This document shows, piece after piece, positions 1 through 7,680 of a DNA stretch of 16,821 nt. The stretch is from NCBI GenBank assembly GCA_902362595.1, contig CABIXF010000061.1, positions 1 to 16,821 on the forward strand, in the 5' to 3' direction. Position 1 is the stretch's first letter; each line of letters begins with the position of its first letter. This DNA comes from Bacteroidaceae bacterium (GTDB lineage Bacteria; Bacteroidota; Bacteroidia; Bacteroidales; Bacteroidaceae). Under the pieces are notes generated by a model. The model was not told the origin of the DNA. It did not search any database and was given only the letters and a program-made list of their open reading frames with translations. Made by a program: the position numbers and the translations under genes.

Positions 1-1076
1 AAGTCGAGCAGGAACTTGTTCATGCGCATGTTGTATCCCTTGATGGTGAGGTATCCGCTCTGGAAAATCATGGGCAGGGGCTGTTCCACATCCGCCTTGT
101 AGTCGATGAACTCCTCCGGGCGGTAGTATTTTCCGGTGAGCTCGTTGAGGTTTTCGTTGAAATGGGTGAGGAGCCGGATGAGGTAAGTGGGTGTACCGGA
201 ACGGAACCAGTAATCACCTAAGGTGTTTTTTTTCATGGCGTTGAGCAGACTGAAAGGATTGTACATATCCGTCATCCGCTTGCTGAAATGATACCCGTCG
301 TATTGCAGTTTCAGTTGTAGTTTCATTTCTTCCGGCGTGCAGCCATATTCCGCGGCCATGTCAGTGATGGGCTGGGGAAAATAGTGTTCCAGCTCCTCCT
401 GGGTCACTCCGCAGAGAGTCTCGTAATGTATGTCCATACTGATGTCATCCGGCTGGTTGAACCCGCTGAACACACTCACCTGCGAGAACTTGGTTACTCC
501 CGTCAGCAGGACAAACTGCAGGTGTGCATCGGCTCCCTTAAACACAGAGTAGAAGGCCTTCAGCACGTTGCGGTGTCGGTCCTCCAGGCCGGTATCCACA
601 TCGAGTACATCCAGAATCGGTTTGTCGTATTCATCGATCAGTACCACGGCCCGTCGTCCGGTCTGCTCATGCGCCGTGCGGAGCACCTTGATAAACCGTC
701 CTCCCACGTCCAGCCGGTCGGCTTCGGAAGTCAGTCCATAGCGGATTTCCCAATCGGATACGTAATCCTCCAGCCGTTCTTCCAGCACACCTGCCTGGGT
801 GAAGTTGGAGCCGTTGAAGTCCACATGAAACACGGGATATACATTCCAGTCCTTTTCCAACTGGTCTATCTTTAGTCCCTTGAACAGCTCCTTGTGTCCC
901 AGGAAATAGTGCTCCAGTGTGGACACCAGCAGACTTTTTCCGAAGCGTCTCGGGCGGCTTAGAAAATAGATTTTTCCTTCATGGGTCAGTTGATAGACCA
1001 AGTCAGTCTTGTCGATATAGACGTATCCGTCTTCGATAATCTGGTCAAAGCTCTGTATTCCGATAGGGTACTTCAT
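1..1076 (-). CDS. AAA-ATPase / PD-(D/E)XK nuclease-family protein, N-terminal part (cut by window edge)
   Basis: Reading the minus strand from the ATG at 1076 gives 358 codons with no stop before the window edge. A P-loop-like RPRRFGKS lies at residues 41-48, a Walker B strand VVLIDEYDKPIL at 144-155, and a sensor-like LLTGVTKFSQVS stretch near 190-201. This order is typical of the 'predicted AAA-ATPase' family (AAA-ATPase_like) that in Bacteroidales is joined to a C-terminal PD-(D/E)XK nuclease-like domain. That second domain should lie beyond the left edge, so it is not seen here. The family is highly multicopy and its biological role is unsettled; mobile-element or conflict functions have been suggested. 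The gene is preceded by an array of 83-bp repeats carrying promoter-like boxes. A probable fragment of a relative lies at 13184-13371. The family call is from recognition of motifs and is fairly sure; activity is inferred. Confidence 0.88.
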   Translation of the reverse strand, partial: MKYPIGIQSFDQIIEDGYVYIDKTDLVYQLTHEGKIYFLSRPRRFGKSLLVSTLEHYFLGHKELFKGLKIDQLEKDWNVYPVFHVDFNGSNFTQAGVLEERLEDYVSDWEIRYGLTSEADRLDVGGRFIKVLRTAHEQTGRRAVVLIDEYDKPILDVLDVDTGLEDRHRNVLKAFYSVFKGADAHLQFVLLTGVTKFSQVSVFSGFNQPDDISMDIHYETLCGVTQEELEHYFPQPITDMAAEYGCTPEEMKLQLKLQYDGYHFSKRMTDMYNPFSLLNAMKKNTLGDYWFRSGTPTYLIRLLTHFNENLNELTGKYYRPEEFIDYKADVEQPLPMIFQSGYLTIKGYNMRMNKFLLD

Positions 1077-1118
1077 GGGGCGAATGAATAATTAAGAATG
1101 AATAATGAATACTTTTTT

Positions 1119-1150
1119 CAAAGATAGTGCAAACCGAGCGAAGCGGCAAG
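1119..1150 (-). promoter_or_regulatory. Bacteroides-type promoter for the AAA-ATPase/nuclease gene, within repeat copy 1
   Basis: On the minus strand CTTG (1147-1150) is followed by exactly 20 bases and then TATCTTTG (1119-1126), a full match to the -7 consensus TAnnTTTG, with three of four bases of the -33 TTTG. The start codon is at 1076, leaving a leader of about 35 nt. The same arrangement recurs in copies 2-4 (-7 at 1202-1209, 1285-1292 and 1368-1375; -33 83 bp apart), but there the last base of the -7 box is C, because the unit is preceded by GG instead of C. Confidence 0.6.
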
Positions 1151-1407
1151 CGGAAAAGGAAGTTTTCCAGCTTGTGGTTCCGAGGTGCAGCCTATATTCT
1201 GGAAAGATAGTGCAAACCGAGCGAAGCGGCAAGCGGAAAACAAAGTTTTCCAGCCTGCGCTTCCGAGGTGCAGCCTATATTCTGGAAAGATAGTGCAAAC
1301 CGAGTGAAGCAGCAAGCGGAAAAGGAAGTTTTCCAGCTTGTGGTTCCGAGATGCCGCCTATATTCTGGAAAGATAGTGCAAACCGAGCGAAGCAGCAAGC
1401 GGAAAAG
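1120..1407. repeat. 83-bp tandem direct repeat, three full copies and one partial
   Basis: Copies begin at 1120, 1203, 1286 and 1369, each with AAAGATAGTGCAAACCGAG, exactly 83 bp apart; the last copy stops matching after 1407. Copies differ at only about four or five positions. The unit length is not a multiple of three and no frame is conserved, so the short open frames across it are not genes. Each unit contains GGAAAA...TTTTCC and CCAG...CTGG inverted pairs. On the minus strand each unit also contains CTTG, a 20-base spacer and TATCTTT. The array fills most of the gap between the nuclease-family gene and the next gene on the plus strand. Confidence 0.95.
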
Positions 1408-1430
1408 AATTATACGCAACCTTTAAAAAT

Positions 1431-1480
1431 TATTTCTAGACAAGAAATATGAATATTAGTTGTATTTCTTGAAGGAAATA
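1431..1480 (+). promoter_or_regulatory. Two inverted repeats with the same half-site (candidate operators)
   Basis: TATTTCT-agaca-AGAAATA spans 1431-1449 and TATTTCTTGAAGGAAATA spans 1463-1480. Both have the half-site TATTTC/GAAATA, and their centres are about 31 bp apart, close to three helical turns. The second sits precisely in the spacer between the proposed -33 and -7 boxes of the gene at 1521, the first just upstream. This layout suits a dimeric repressor or activator. The regulator is unknown. Confidence 0.45.
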
Positions 1481-1490
1481 TTTAATTTTA
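1459..1490 (+). promoter_or_regulatory. Bacteroides-type promoter for the exported protein at 1521
   Basis: GTTG at 1459-1462 matches three of four bases of the -33 box. After a 20-base spacer comes TAATTTTA at 1483-1490, seven of eight positions of TAnnTTTG. This would give a leader of roughly 25 nt before the ATG at 1521. Confidence 0.5.
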
Positions 1491-1520
1491 TGACGTTGAA
1501 TAAATATAAAATTTTTTACT

Positions 1521-2009
1521 ATGAAAAAATGTCTTATTGTTTGGCTCACTTTAGTAGTGAGTTTGTCGGTGCTTCCTTTCAGTGTAAATGCTTCAAGTAG
1601 CCGAAATGTGGAAATTACAACTCCTGACAGATCGTTGGAGGCAAAATTCTTAAAAGCCTACCGGTCGGGAGAGTATGTAGTAGTGGAAATGTTGTTTCAG
1701 AATGTTACCGATAAAGATTATTCCATGCGTGTATTTTTAGGAGATAATGTGGTGGTGTATGATGAGCTTGGAAATCAGTATACGGGAAACATATATGGTA
1801 CATTCACGAAAGAAGGTAATCTTAGACTTTCTCCGCAGGTAGAGCTTCCTGCGGATATACCGGTGCGTTTCAGTCTGTATATTCAGAATGTGGCTAGTGA
1901 TGTTCAATTTCTTCCTCGAATTAACTTGAATAATATTATTGCAATCAGGCCGGCAAGGTTTGCTTCCTCAAAATTAATTATAAAAAATATTTCTATTTCC
2001 GAGATGTAG
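1521..2009 (+). CDS. Small exported protein, predicted beta-sandwich, function unknown
   Basis: The 162-residue product begins with a clear signal peptide: MKK, a hydrophobic stretch (residues 4-20), and a likely cleavage after Ala24 (VNA-SS). The mature part alternates short hydrophobic strands (for example EYVVVEMLFQNV and IPVRFSLYIQNV) with polar turns, like an Ig-like fold of the DUF4352 type that carries accessory extracellular domains, but I recognise no specific family. There is no lipoprotein cysteine after the signal, so it is probably periplasmic. It is noticeably AT-richer than the SMC-type operon downstream. It is a single-gene unit with its own promoter and a strong terminator. 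Export is fairly certain; the fold is a guess from strand pattern. Confidence 0.85.
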   Translation: MKKCLIVWLTLVVSLSVLPFSVNASSSRNVEITTPDRSLEAKFLKAYRSGEYVVVEMLFQNVTDKDYSMRVFLGDNVVVYDELGNQYTGNIYGTFTKEGNLRLSPQVELPADIPVRFSLYIQNVASDVQFLPRINLNNIIAIRPARFASSKLIIKNISISEM

Positions 2010-2039
2010 GAAAAAATTGTAACATGTTCCTCGGAATGA

Positions 2040-2097
2040 AAAATGAAAACCTTACTCAGTGAATGGTAGCCATTTATCTGAGTAAGGTTTTCATTTT
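2040..2097. terminator. Two-way intrinsic terminator between converging genes
   Basis: A perfect 20-bp stem pairs 2040-2059 with 2078-2097; its core is GAAAACCTTACTCAG against its complement. The 18-base loop contains a second small stem, AATGG-tag-CCATT. The A-rich 5' arm and T-rich 3' arm give a U-tract in either direction. It would therefore end both the gene at 1521-2009 and the SMC-type operon that finishes at 2148. Confidence 0.9.
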
Positions 2098-2147
2098 GGA
2101 TTATAGCAGGTTGTCAATTCATGTTTGCCTGAGCCTGTTCTCTCTGC

Positions 2148-5100
2148 TTACAGCTTCTGGTCGGAGATGAGCCGGGCGATGCGCGTCTTGCTCTGTGCCC
2201 CCTTGGTGAGCAGGTACACGTGCTTGTAGGCATCGCGGTTCAGTTCCGTGGGCGAGCCGTTGATGAGGATGATGTTCCGGTCATTGGCAAACTTCAGGAT
2301 ACCGTTCACGTTGTTCGGGTGGAGCTTGCCGATTTCGTCCATCATGCAGTGCAGCTTGAAGTCCTTGAACTTGCGCGAAGCCCCTTCCTTGAACACGTTC
2401 AGCAGCATGATGTTGATCATGGCCTTCACCAGAATGTCCGTTCCTTCCGAGCCCACGTTCGAGAGTTTCTCCACGAAGCCCGTGTCGTTGTTGTTCTCGA
2501 TGATGCGGAAACGCAACTCGAACGAATCGTACAGGCGGATGCTGTCGTAGCGGTAGGCATGAATCTCCTTGATGAAGTCGCGGAGCAGAGCGATGGCTTC
2601 CTGCTTCACCAGCTGCTCGTTTTCCGACGAGAAGAGGTTGGTGCCCGGCGCCAGGTCGTAGGCATGCTCGTTGTAGTATTTCTGGATGGCACGCAGGCTG
2701 TTCACCACGCGGTTGCTGCTCTCTTCCACCTTCATCTCGATGCACTGGATGACGCCCACGAAGTTGCACGTCTGGAATCCCTTGTTCACCTTGCCGATGA
2801 GGTCCTGGATGTCGTCTTCCGAAGCCGTCAGCATCGAGGTATCCATGCTGATGCGCTTGAAGATGTCGGAGTGCTCGTTGTTGATGCGGCGGACGAACTC
2901 GCTGATTTTGTTCTCTTCCACGAAGTCGTGCAGCTCCTCGGCAAAGCGGAGGTACTCCCAGTCCTCGGTAAACTTGGTCTTGAACTTGAAGGTGTTGTCT
3001 TCGTCGAAATGGCCGGTGAAGAGGTTCACTTCCTTGCGCAGGCGGTTCTGCAACGTCATGTACTGGCTGTCCGTACGGCCCAGCTCGTCAATCAGTTCCA
3101 GACAGGTACGCGGCGTGTGGATTTCCACCGTGACAGGGTGCTCCGGATTGAAAATGTCCTGATGCGGCTTGTACCAGTCGTAGGCCGGAATCTTGCCGTA
3201 TGCCTCCAGGTTGGCCTGCAACTGTGTCACTTCCTGCTCGGCCTGCTGCAGTTCCTTGTGCAGGGCGTCAATCTGTTCCTGCAAGCCCGAAGTCTCCCGG
3301 CGCAGGTTGTCCTTTTCCTGACCAAGCTGACGCTTCTGTTCCTCCTGCTCACGTTTCCATTCCGGAATGTGGTCGATGAGGTCGCGCTTGTCTTTCTCGT
3401 ACTCGATGAGGAGGGTGGCGTGCTCTTTGATGAACTGCAGTTCGCGGTCGATGTCGCGCAGCTGACTGCCAATCTGTTGCAGACGTTCGGTGTCGGCCCC
3501 CTGCGAGTGGAGTTCCTGCTTCATCTGGCGCTCGTATTCCGCCTTTTCCGTGGCGATGCGCTGCTGTTCCTCCTGGTCTTCCAGACGGATGCTGCCCGCT
3601 TGTGTTTCCTTCTCCCGGGCGATGTCCTGCTGCACCCGGTTCCATTCCTGCTTCAGCCGGTTCAGTTTCTCGCTCTTCTCGTGGTTCAGGTTGTTCAGCT
3701 TGCCGTCAATCTCTTGCAGTTCCGCGGCGATACGCTGCTTTTCTTCCTCCAGTTTCCGGAGCTTGGCGGCACGTTCGGCTTCCGCCTTCTTCTTCCAATC
3801 GTCCAGGTTGAGCATGTCTTTCTGGTACTGCTGTTCCAGTTTCTCCAGCTCGTATTCCTGCACCGAAATCACGTCTTTCTGTTCCTTGATGCGGGGTTGG
3901 TACTTGGCCTTCAGCTGTTCCTCCAAAGCCTCCTTTTCCTGTTGCAGGCGAAGGGTCTCGGCCTGGATTTCCGCCAGCCGCTTCACGCCCTTGTCGCGTT
4001 CCGCCTGATAGTCGTCGATGGAGCGGATGTGGCGTTCGATGTCCTGCAGGGAGATGGAGATGCCGTAGAACGACGTGCCCTCGTCCACAATCTTCGGCGA
4101 GAGGTTGGTCTGCCAGAGGATGGACTCGTCGCACAGTTTGCCGATGTTCTCTTCCCATCCTTTCTTGTGCTCTTTGAGCCAGCCTTGCAGGGTGCTCTTG
4201 CTGTTTTTCAGGAAGGTCTCCAATTCGTCCATGCGCGGGCGGAGCTGCAAGTGCTCGGCTTGCAGCTGCATCAGGGCCTCGTCTTTCTCCTTCAGTCCCT
4301 TCTGCAATTCCTCTTCCCACTTCAGGGTGAGTTCCTTGATGACGAGCTGGGCGTTGTTGATGCGGTTCTTCTTGCTCATGTGCAGGCCCGTGTACGACTG
4401 GATGCGGTGTTTCAGTTCCTCCTGCTCGGCTTCGAAGAAGGTTTCCTTGCGGCACAGCTGCATCTGGTAGTCGAGGGCGGTCAGTTCGTTCTGCTTGCCG
4501 CTGCGTTCCGGATGCAGTTGCTGGGAAAGCTGTTCGTACTCCTGATAGAGGGCTTCAGTGGCCGCTTCGTGCTGTCGGCGGGCTTCCTCGATGCGGGTGT
4601 TGAACGTGTTGTTCAGTCCCTCGAGCTGCTTGATTTTGGCCTCATGGATGCGGTTCCACTGCTCGTCGAGGCTCTGGATGAGCGACTTGTACTTGGTGGA
4701 GATTTCCGTATAGTGCGAGGTGAGGATGCGCTGTTCTTCCTGCAATCCCTGCTGCTTGTTTTTCCATTCTTCCTTGCGGGTCGCCCGTTCCTTGATTTCC
4801 TCAATCTGCCGGCGGGCATATTCTTTTTCCTTCTGCTGGGCCTTCTGCAGTTCGTTGTTCAGGATGGCCAGTGCCTCCTGCATCTTGTCGCAGCGCTGGC
4901 GAGACTGTTCCTGCAGTTCCTGACGGCGGGTGAGGAGGGCGGCACGTTCCTTTTCGGCTTTGCGCTTCCGTTCCTCGGCCTTGGGCAACTGGCTTTCGGT
5001 GAGGCGGAAGGTGGCGGCCAGTTCGCGGCAACCCTGTACGAGGGCCGTCTGCTGGCGGGCGACCTGTGCCGAGAGGGAGGTGATTTCCTTGGCCTGTTTC

Positions 5101-5804
5101 TGCGTCTCGCGCTTCTGGAACTCCTCGATGTCGCGCAGGCGGGTTTCGAAGTTCTTCAGGTGCTCCTTGTAGGTGTTCAGGTCGATGGCCGTCTCGTCTT
5201 CGTTGATGGATGAGATGATGGTTTTCTTGATGAATTCCGCGTCGAGCTTCGAGTTGAGGAGCACGTTCTGGATGGTGCGCGGGATGTTCTGGTATTGCTT
5301 GCTCTCCATGAGCGAGTAGCGGCTCATCTCGGGGCCTGCCCCGTTACCGTAGAGAATGTTACGGTATTCGTCGTAGGTATAGATGATGCGCGAGTAGTCT
5401 ACGCCATACTGGTCGAGGGCGGCACGGATACGGTCGTTGCTGCTGTAGGCCGTGCGGTGCTCGTCGACGAAGAACTCCATGCGGTAGGGCGAGTCGATGA
5501 AACGGTAGCACACACGGCCCATCGACTTGAAGCTCAGGATGCAGAACGGGCCTTGCTCGGTGGCCACCTCGTAGATGATGTAGGAGTTGGAGTAGGGGAA
5601 ATAATACTCCGTGTAGCTCTGCTTCTCCACGGGAATACCCAGCTTCTGGGTGTCGGCGTTGTAGAAAAACAGGATGGCGCGCAGGACGGTACTTTTTCCC
5701 ACTCCCTGCGTACCGATGAAATGCACATTCCCGTCCAGGTAGATGTCGTCGGCGTAGGGAATGTTGGCGCTATTGATAAAGATGATTCTATTCAGGTTTC
5801 TCAT
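2148..5804 (-). CDS. SMC-like ATPase of an MksBEF/Wadjet-type complex (JetC/MksB-like)
   Basis: The product has 1218 residues. The N-terminal head carries a Walker A GTQGVGKST at 31-39. Long charged coiled coil follows from about 210 to 540, then a non-coiled hinge-like segment near 540-595 (including SFYGISISLQDIE), then a second coiled coil to about 900. The C-terminal head has a signature-like NVGSEG at 1116-1121 and Walker B LHCMMDE with D1156/E1157. This is the architecture of SMC/MukB-type ATPases that extrude DNA loops. The start at 5804 is chosen over an in-frame TTG at 5846 because ATG at 5804 has a purine-rich GGAAGA just upstream and leads directly into the head domain. It overlaps the previous gene by 17 bp, which implies translational coupling. 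Plain SbcC or RecN is less likely because of the two partner genes. No nuclease or topoisomerase-like gene follows. Confidence 0.85.
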   Translation of the reverse strand: MRNLNRIIFINSANIPYADDIYLDGNVHFIGTQGVGKSTVLRAILFFYNADTQKLGIPVEKQSYTEYYFPYSNSYIIYEVATEQGPFCILSFKSMGRVCYRFIDSPYRMEFFVDEHRTAYSSNDRIRAALDQYGVDYSRIIYTYDEYRNILYGNGAGPEMSRYSLMESKQYQNIPRTIQNVLLNSKLDAEFIKKTIISSINEDETAIDLNTYKEHLKNFETRLRDIEEFQKRETQKQAKEITSLSAQVARQQTALVQGCRELAATFRLTESQLPKAEERKRKAEKERAALLTRRQELQEQSRQRCDKMQEALAILNNELQKAQQKEKEYARRQIEEIKERATRKEEWKNKQQGLQEEQRILTSHYTEISTKYKSLIQSLDEQWNRIHEAKIKQLEGLNNTFNTRIEEARRQHEAATEALYQEYEQLSQQLHPERSGKQNELTALDYQMQLCRKETFFEAEQEELKHRIQSYTGLHMSKKNRINNAQLVIKELTLKWEEELQKGLKEKDEALMQLQAEHLQLRPRMDELETFLKNSKSTLQGWLKEHKKGWEENIGKLCDESILWQTNLSPKIVDEGTSFYGISISLQDIERHIRSIDDYQAERDKGVKRLAEIQAETLRLQQEKEALEEQLKAKYQPRIKEQKDVISVQEYELEKLEQQYQKDMLNLDDWKKKAEAERAAKLRKLEEEKQRIAAELQEIDGKLNNLNHEKSEKLNRLKQEWNRVQQDIAREKETQAGSIRLEDQEEQQRIATEKAEYERQMKQELHSQGADTERLQQIGSQLRDIDRELQFIKEHATLLIEYEKDKRDLIDHIPEWKREQEEQKRQLGQEKDNLRRETSGLQEQIDALHKELQQAEQEVTQLQANLEAYGKIPAYDWYKPHQDIFNPEHPVTVEIHTPRTCLELIDELGRTDSQYMTLQNRLRKEVNLFTGHFDEDNTFKFKTKFTEDWEYLRFAEELHDFVEENKISEFVRRINNEHSDIFKRISMDTSMLTASEDDIQDLIGKVNKGFQTCNFVGVIQCIEMKVEESSNRVVNSLRAIQKYYNEHAYDLAPGTNLFSSENEQLVKQEAIALLRDFIKEIHAYRYDSIRLYDSFELRFRIIENNNDTGFVEKLSNVGSEGTDILVKAMINIMLLNVFKEGASRKFKDFKLHCMMDEIGKLHPNNVNGILKFANDRNIILINGSPTELNRDAYKHVYLLTKGAQSKTRIARLISDQKL

Positions 5805-6378
5805 TGTCTTCCGTTTCAGTGTCGTCGTAAATTTGGATACTTTCAATCAGGCGTTCCAGGTAGTGCCAGGAGCTCATCACCTTGTAGGTGTTGGTCTTCT
5901 CGTTCTCCAGCTCCAGGAAAGATTCCTTGGTGAGCTGGCGAATCATGTTGTCGAGCACGTCCTTGCGCACGTCCTTGTCGGAGAAATGCTTGCGCAGGCC
6001 GTCGAGCTTGTTTTGCAGCATCACGTTGATATTGGCCTCCACCAGAATCTGTTCGGGCTGGAAACGGAAGCCCGCGCCGAAGGTCTCGTCGTAGGTCTTG
6101 AACAGGTCGAGCACGTCAATCCAGTAGTAGGCACGCATGATTTTCTGTTCCAGCGTGGTACGCGGTTCTACCCGCGAGAAGTAAAAGTATTCGTTGCCCC
6201 GTTCCAGGGTGTAGCCGATTTGGGCGAAGTAGACCGACAGCGCCTCGAAATGCTCGTCTATCTGGTCGTACATGTCGCGCACGGCTTCGTTGCAGCTGTT
6301 CGAACTGATGAACTGTCCCTTCTGGAGGCAGTCGAACAAGGCCGCGGTATTGTCAGGTATTTGTATGTTCAGTTCCAT
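5788..6378 (-). CDS. MksE/JetB-like small subunit of the SMC complex
   Basis: The 196-residue acidic protein has no signal peptide or membrane segment. Its sequence alternates helices with a mid-protein block FYFSRVEPRTTLEQKIMRAY, followed by a helical stretch and a C-terminal winged-helix-like part (QNKLDGLRKHFSDKD..., residues about 120-160). Size, charge and place between a kleisin-like gene and an SMC-like gene fit MksE/JetB (DUF4194-like), the KITE-type subunit that binds the kleisin. It starts at 6378, 28 bp after the previous stop, and overlaps the start of the SMC gene. The assignment rests mainly on context and size; sequence similarity within this family is low, so a profile search would be the test. 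Confidence 0.72.
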   Translation of the reverse strand: MELNIQIPDNTAALFDCLQKGQFISSNSCNEAVRDMYDQIDEHFEALSVYFAQIGYTLERGNEYFYFSRVEPRTTLEQKIMRAYYWIDVLDLFKTYDETFGAGFRFQPEQILVEANINVMLQNKLDGLRKHFSDKDVRKDVLDNMIRQLTKESFLELENEKTNTYKVMSSWHYLERLIESIQIYDDTETEDNEKPE

Positions 6379-6406
6379 AAGTCAAATGTATAGGGATGAA
6401 TGAGGG

Positions 6407-7642
6407 TTACGAGTGCGCCGGGTAAATCTTGGCATACTCGTACTGGTGGTACAGGCCGAACTCCTCGCTGATGCGGAGACGGTTTTCGTAGAGCGACACC
6501 ATCTGGCAGAACAAAGTGGTGCGTTCCTGCTCGTCCACCTCGCGGGCAAAGGTGTAGTGCATCAGGTAGTGGAAGAGGTCTTCTTCCGGAGCCGAGGCAT
6601 CGTTCCAGCGGGCCTGCGCCTGTGCCTGAATATAGTCGCCCAAGGTCTCTTCCAGGTCGATGACCTCCTGGTACATGGCCGGCGATTCCATGTCTTCTTC
6701 GCTGAAGGCCCCCGCCTCGTGGCTGCGGATAATCTCGCGGTATTGCAGGTTGTGCAGCACCTTCAGGATGACGGGGCGTGCCTCGTCGGTACTCAGATAG
6801 GGCAGTGACAGCTTGAACGAAGACGGTACAGTGCCTTCCAGCAGCACGGAATGTTCCTTGTCGAGCACCTCCGAGAGGTTGCTTCGCGACCGCAGCTCGA
6901 ACTGGTCCTGCAGGTACTTCACCTTCCGGATTTTCTCTACCAGTATCACCTGGCTCTTGATTTGGTTCAGGTAGTTGATGATGTCCTGCTGGGCCCGGAT
7001 GAGGCTGTGGGCCGAGAGTTGGAGCTCACTGCGCAGTTCCAGCAGGATGCGGTTCAGCTCCTCGTCGGTAGCCTGCTGGAAAAACCGCCGTTCCTCGTGC
7101 AGGATGAGGTTTTCGGTGGTGTCAATCAGCTGCTGGATGTGAATCCGTTTCTTGTCGAGGTTCTCCAGCTTGGCAATCTTTATCTGGTAAGTCGGTTCGT
7201 GCTTGAAGGCATTGTCGATGCTGCTCTGCAGGTTCATGATGTTGCGGAGAGTGGTACGCGCAATCTTCTGGAACGTAATCTTGATGTTGCGCACATAACT
7301 CTCCTTGCGCGAGGCAATCTGCTCCTTCTCGTAGTAGTCCATCAGTTCGTGCAGATAAGCGATGTTCTCGTCGATGATGGCCGTGTTGATGTCCTCGTTC
7401 GCCTCGAGGAGCAGTTCGAAGAAGTCGAGAAAGCGGGCATCCAGTTCCACGAAGTTTCCGTTCTGACGGATGACTTCCTTCTCTATGAGCAGTTTCAACC
7501 GGTTTTCATCGTCCTTGAGCAGTGCCAGTGCGTCGGAATAACGGAAACTGAGCGTCTTTCGCTTCTCGAACATTTCCGTAAGCAGTCCCCTGGCCGCCGC
7601 AATGGTATTGATAATTTCGTGAATCGATCGGAATATATACAT
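6407..7642 (-). CDS. MksF/JetA-like kleisin subunit
   Basis: The 411-residue protein is the first gene of the operon. It is almost entirely helical. An N-terminal segment (about 1-95) has a winged-helix-like pattern including FRYSDALALLKDDENRLKLL. A long charged helical middle runs from 100 to 260, and a C-terminal globular part ends in EEFGLYHQYEYAKIY. This matches the layout of MksF/JetA kleisins (DUF3375-like), which bridge the two heads of the SMC dimer and hold the small subunit. The family assignment comes from architecture plus operon order. There is a good Bacteroides promoter directly upstream, so the three genes are probably one transcript. No catalytic motif is visible, as expected for a kleisin. 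Confidence 0.72.
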   Translation of the reverse strand: MYIFRSIHEIINTIAAARGLLTEMFEKRKTLSFRYSDALALLKDDENRLKLLIEKEVIRQNGNFVELDARFLDFFELLLEANEDINTAIIDENIAYLHELMDYYEKEQIASRKESYVRNIKITFQKIARTTLRNIMNLQSSIDNAFKHEPTYQIKIAKLENLDKKRIHIQQLIDTTENLILHEERRFFQQATDEELNRILLELRSELQLSAHSLIRAQQDIINYLNQIKSQVILVEKIRKVKYLQDQFELRSRSNLSEVLDKEHSVLLEGTVPSSFKLSLPYLSTDEARPVILKVLHNLQYREIIRSHEAGAFSEEDMESPAMYQEVIDLEETLGDYIQAQAQARWNDASAPEEDLFHYLMHYTFAREVDEQERTTLFCQMVSLYENRLRISEEFGLYHQYEYAKIYPAHS

Positions 7643-7659
7643 AGTCTAGTTGAAAATTC

Positions 7660-7680
7660 GGGCAAAGTTATAATTTGCCC
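7660..7680. promoter_or_regulatory. Inverted repeat over the -7 box of the SMC-type operon
   Basis: GGGCAAA (7660-7666) and TTTGCCC (7674-7680) form a perfect 7-bp inverted repeat with a 7-base spacer, centred on the -7 region. It could be an operator for a dimeric regulator that blocks the promoter. Chance occurrence cannot be excluded. Confidence 0.35.

Noticed and set aside
1120..1407. CRISPR array
   Set aside because: The repeated unit is 83 bp of continuous near-identical sequence with no variable spacers, and no cas genes are present.
1105..1419. Short open frames on both strands across the 83-bp repeats
   Set aside because: The repeat period is not a multiple of three, the frames do not agree between copies, and there is no start region or family similarity.
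2220..5213. A 997-codon open frame on the plus strand, antisense to the SMC-like gene
   Set aside because: It begins and ends inside the SMC-like gene, reads as low-complexity Leu/Val/Phe-rich protein, and is the expected antisense image of a GC-rich, Glu/Gln/Lys-rich coiled coil. The minus strand has clear Walker motifs.
5805..5846. Longer start of the SMC-like protein at a TTG codon (5846)
   Set aside because: The 14 added residues are basic and unlike the family, while the ATG at 5804 has a purine-rich site and begins the head domain.
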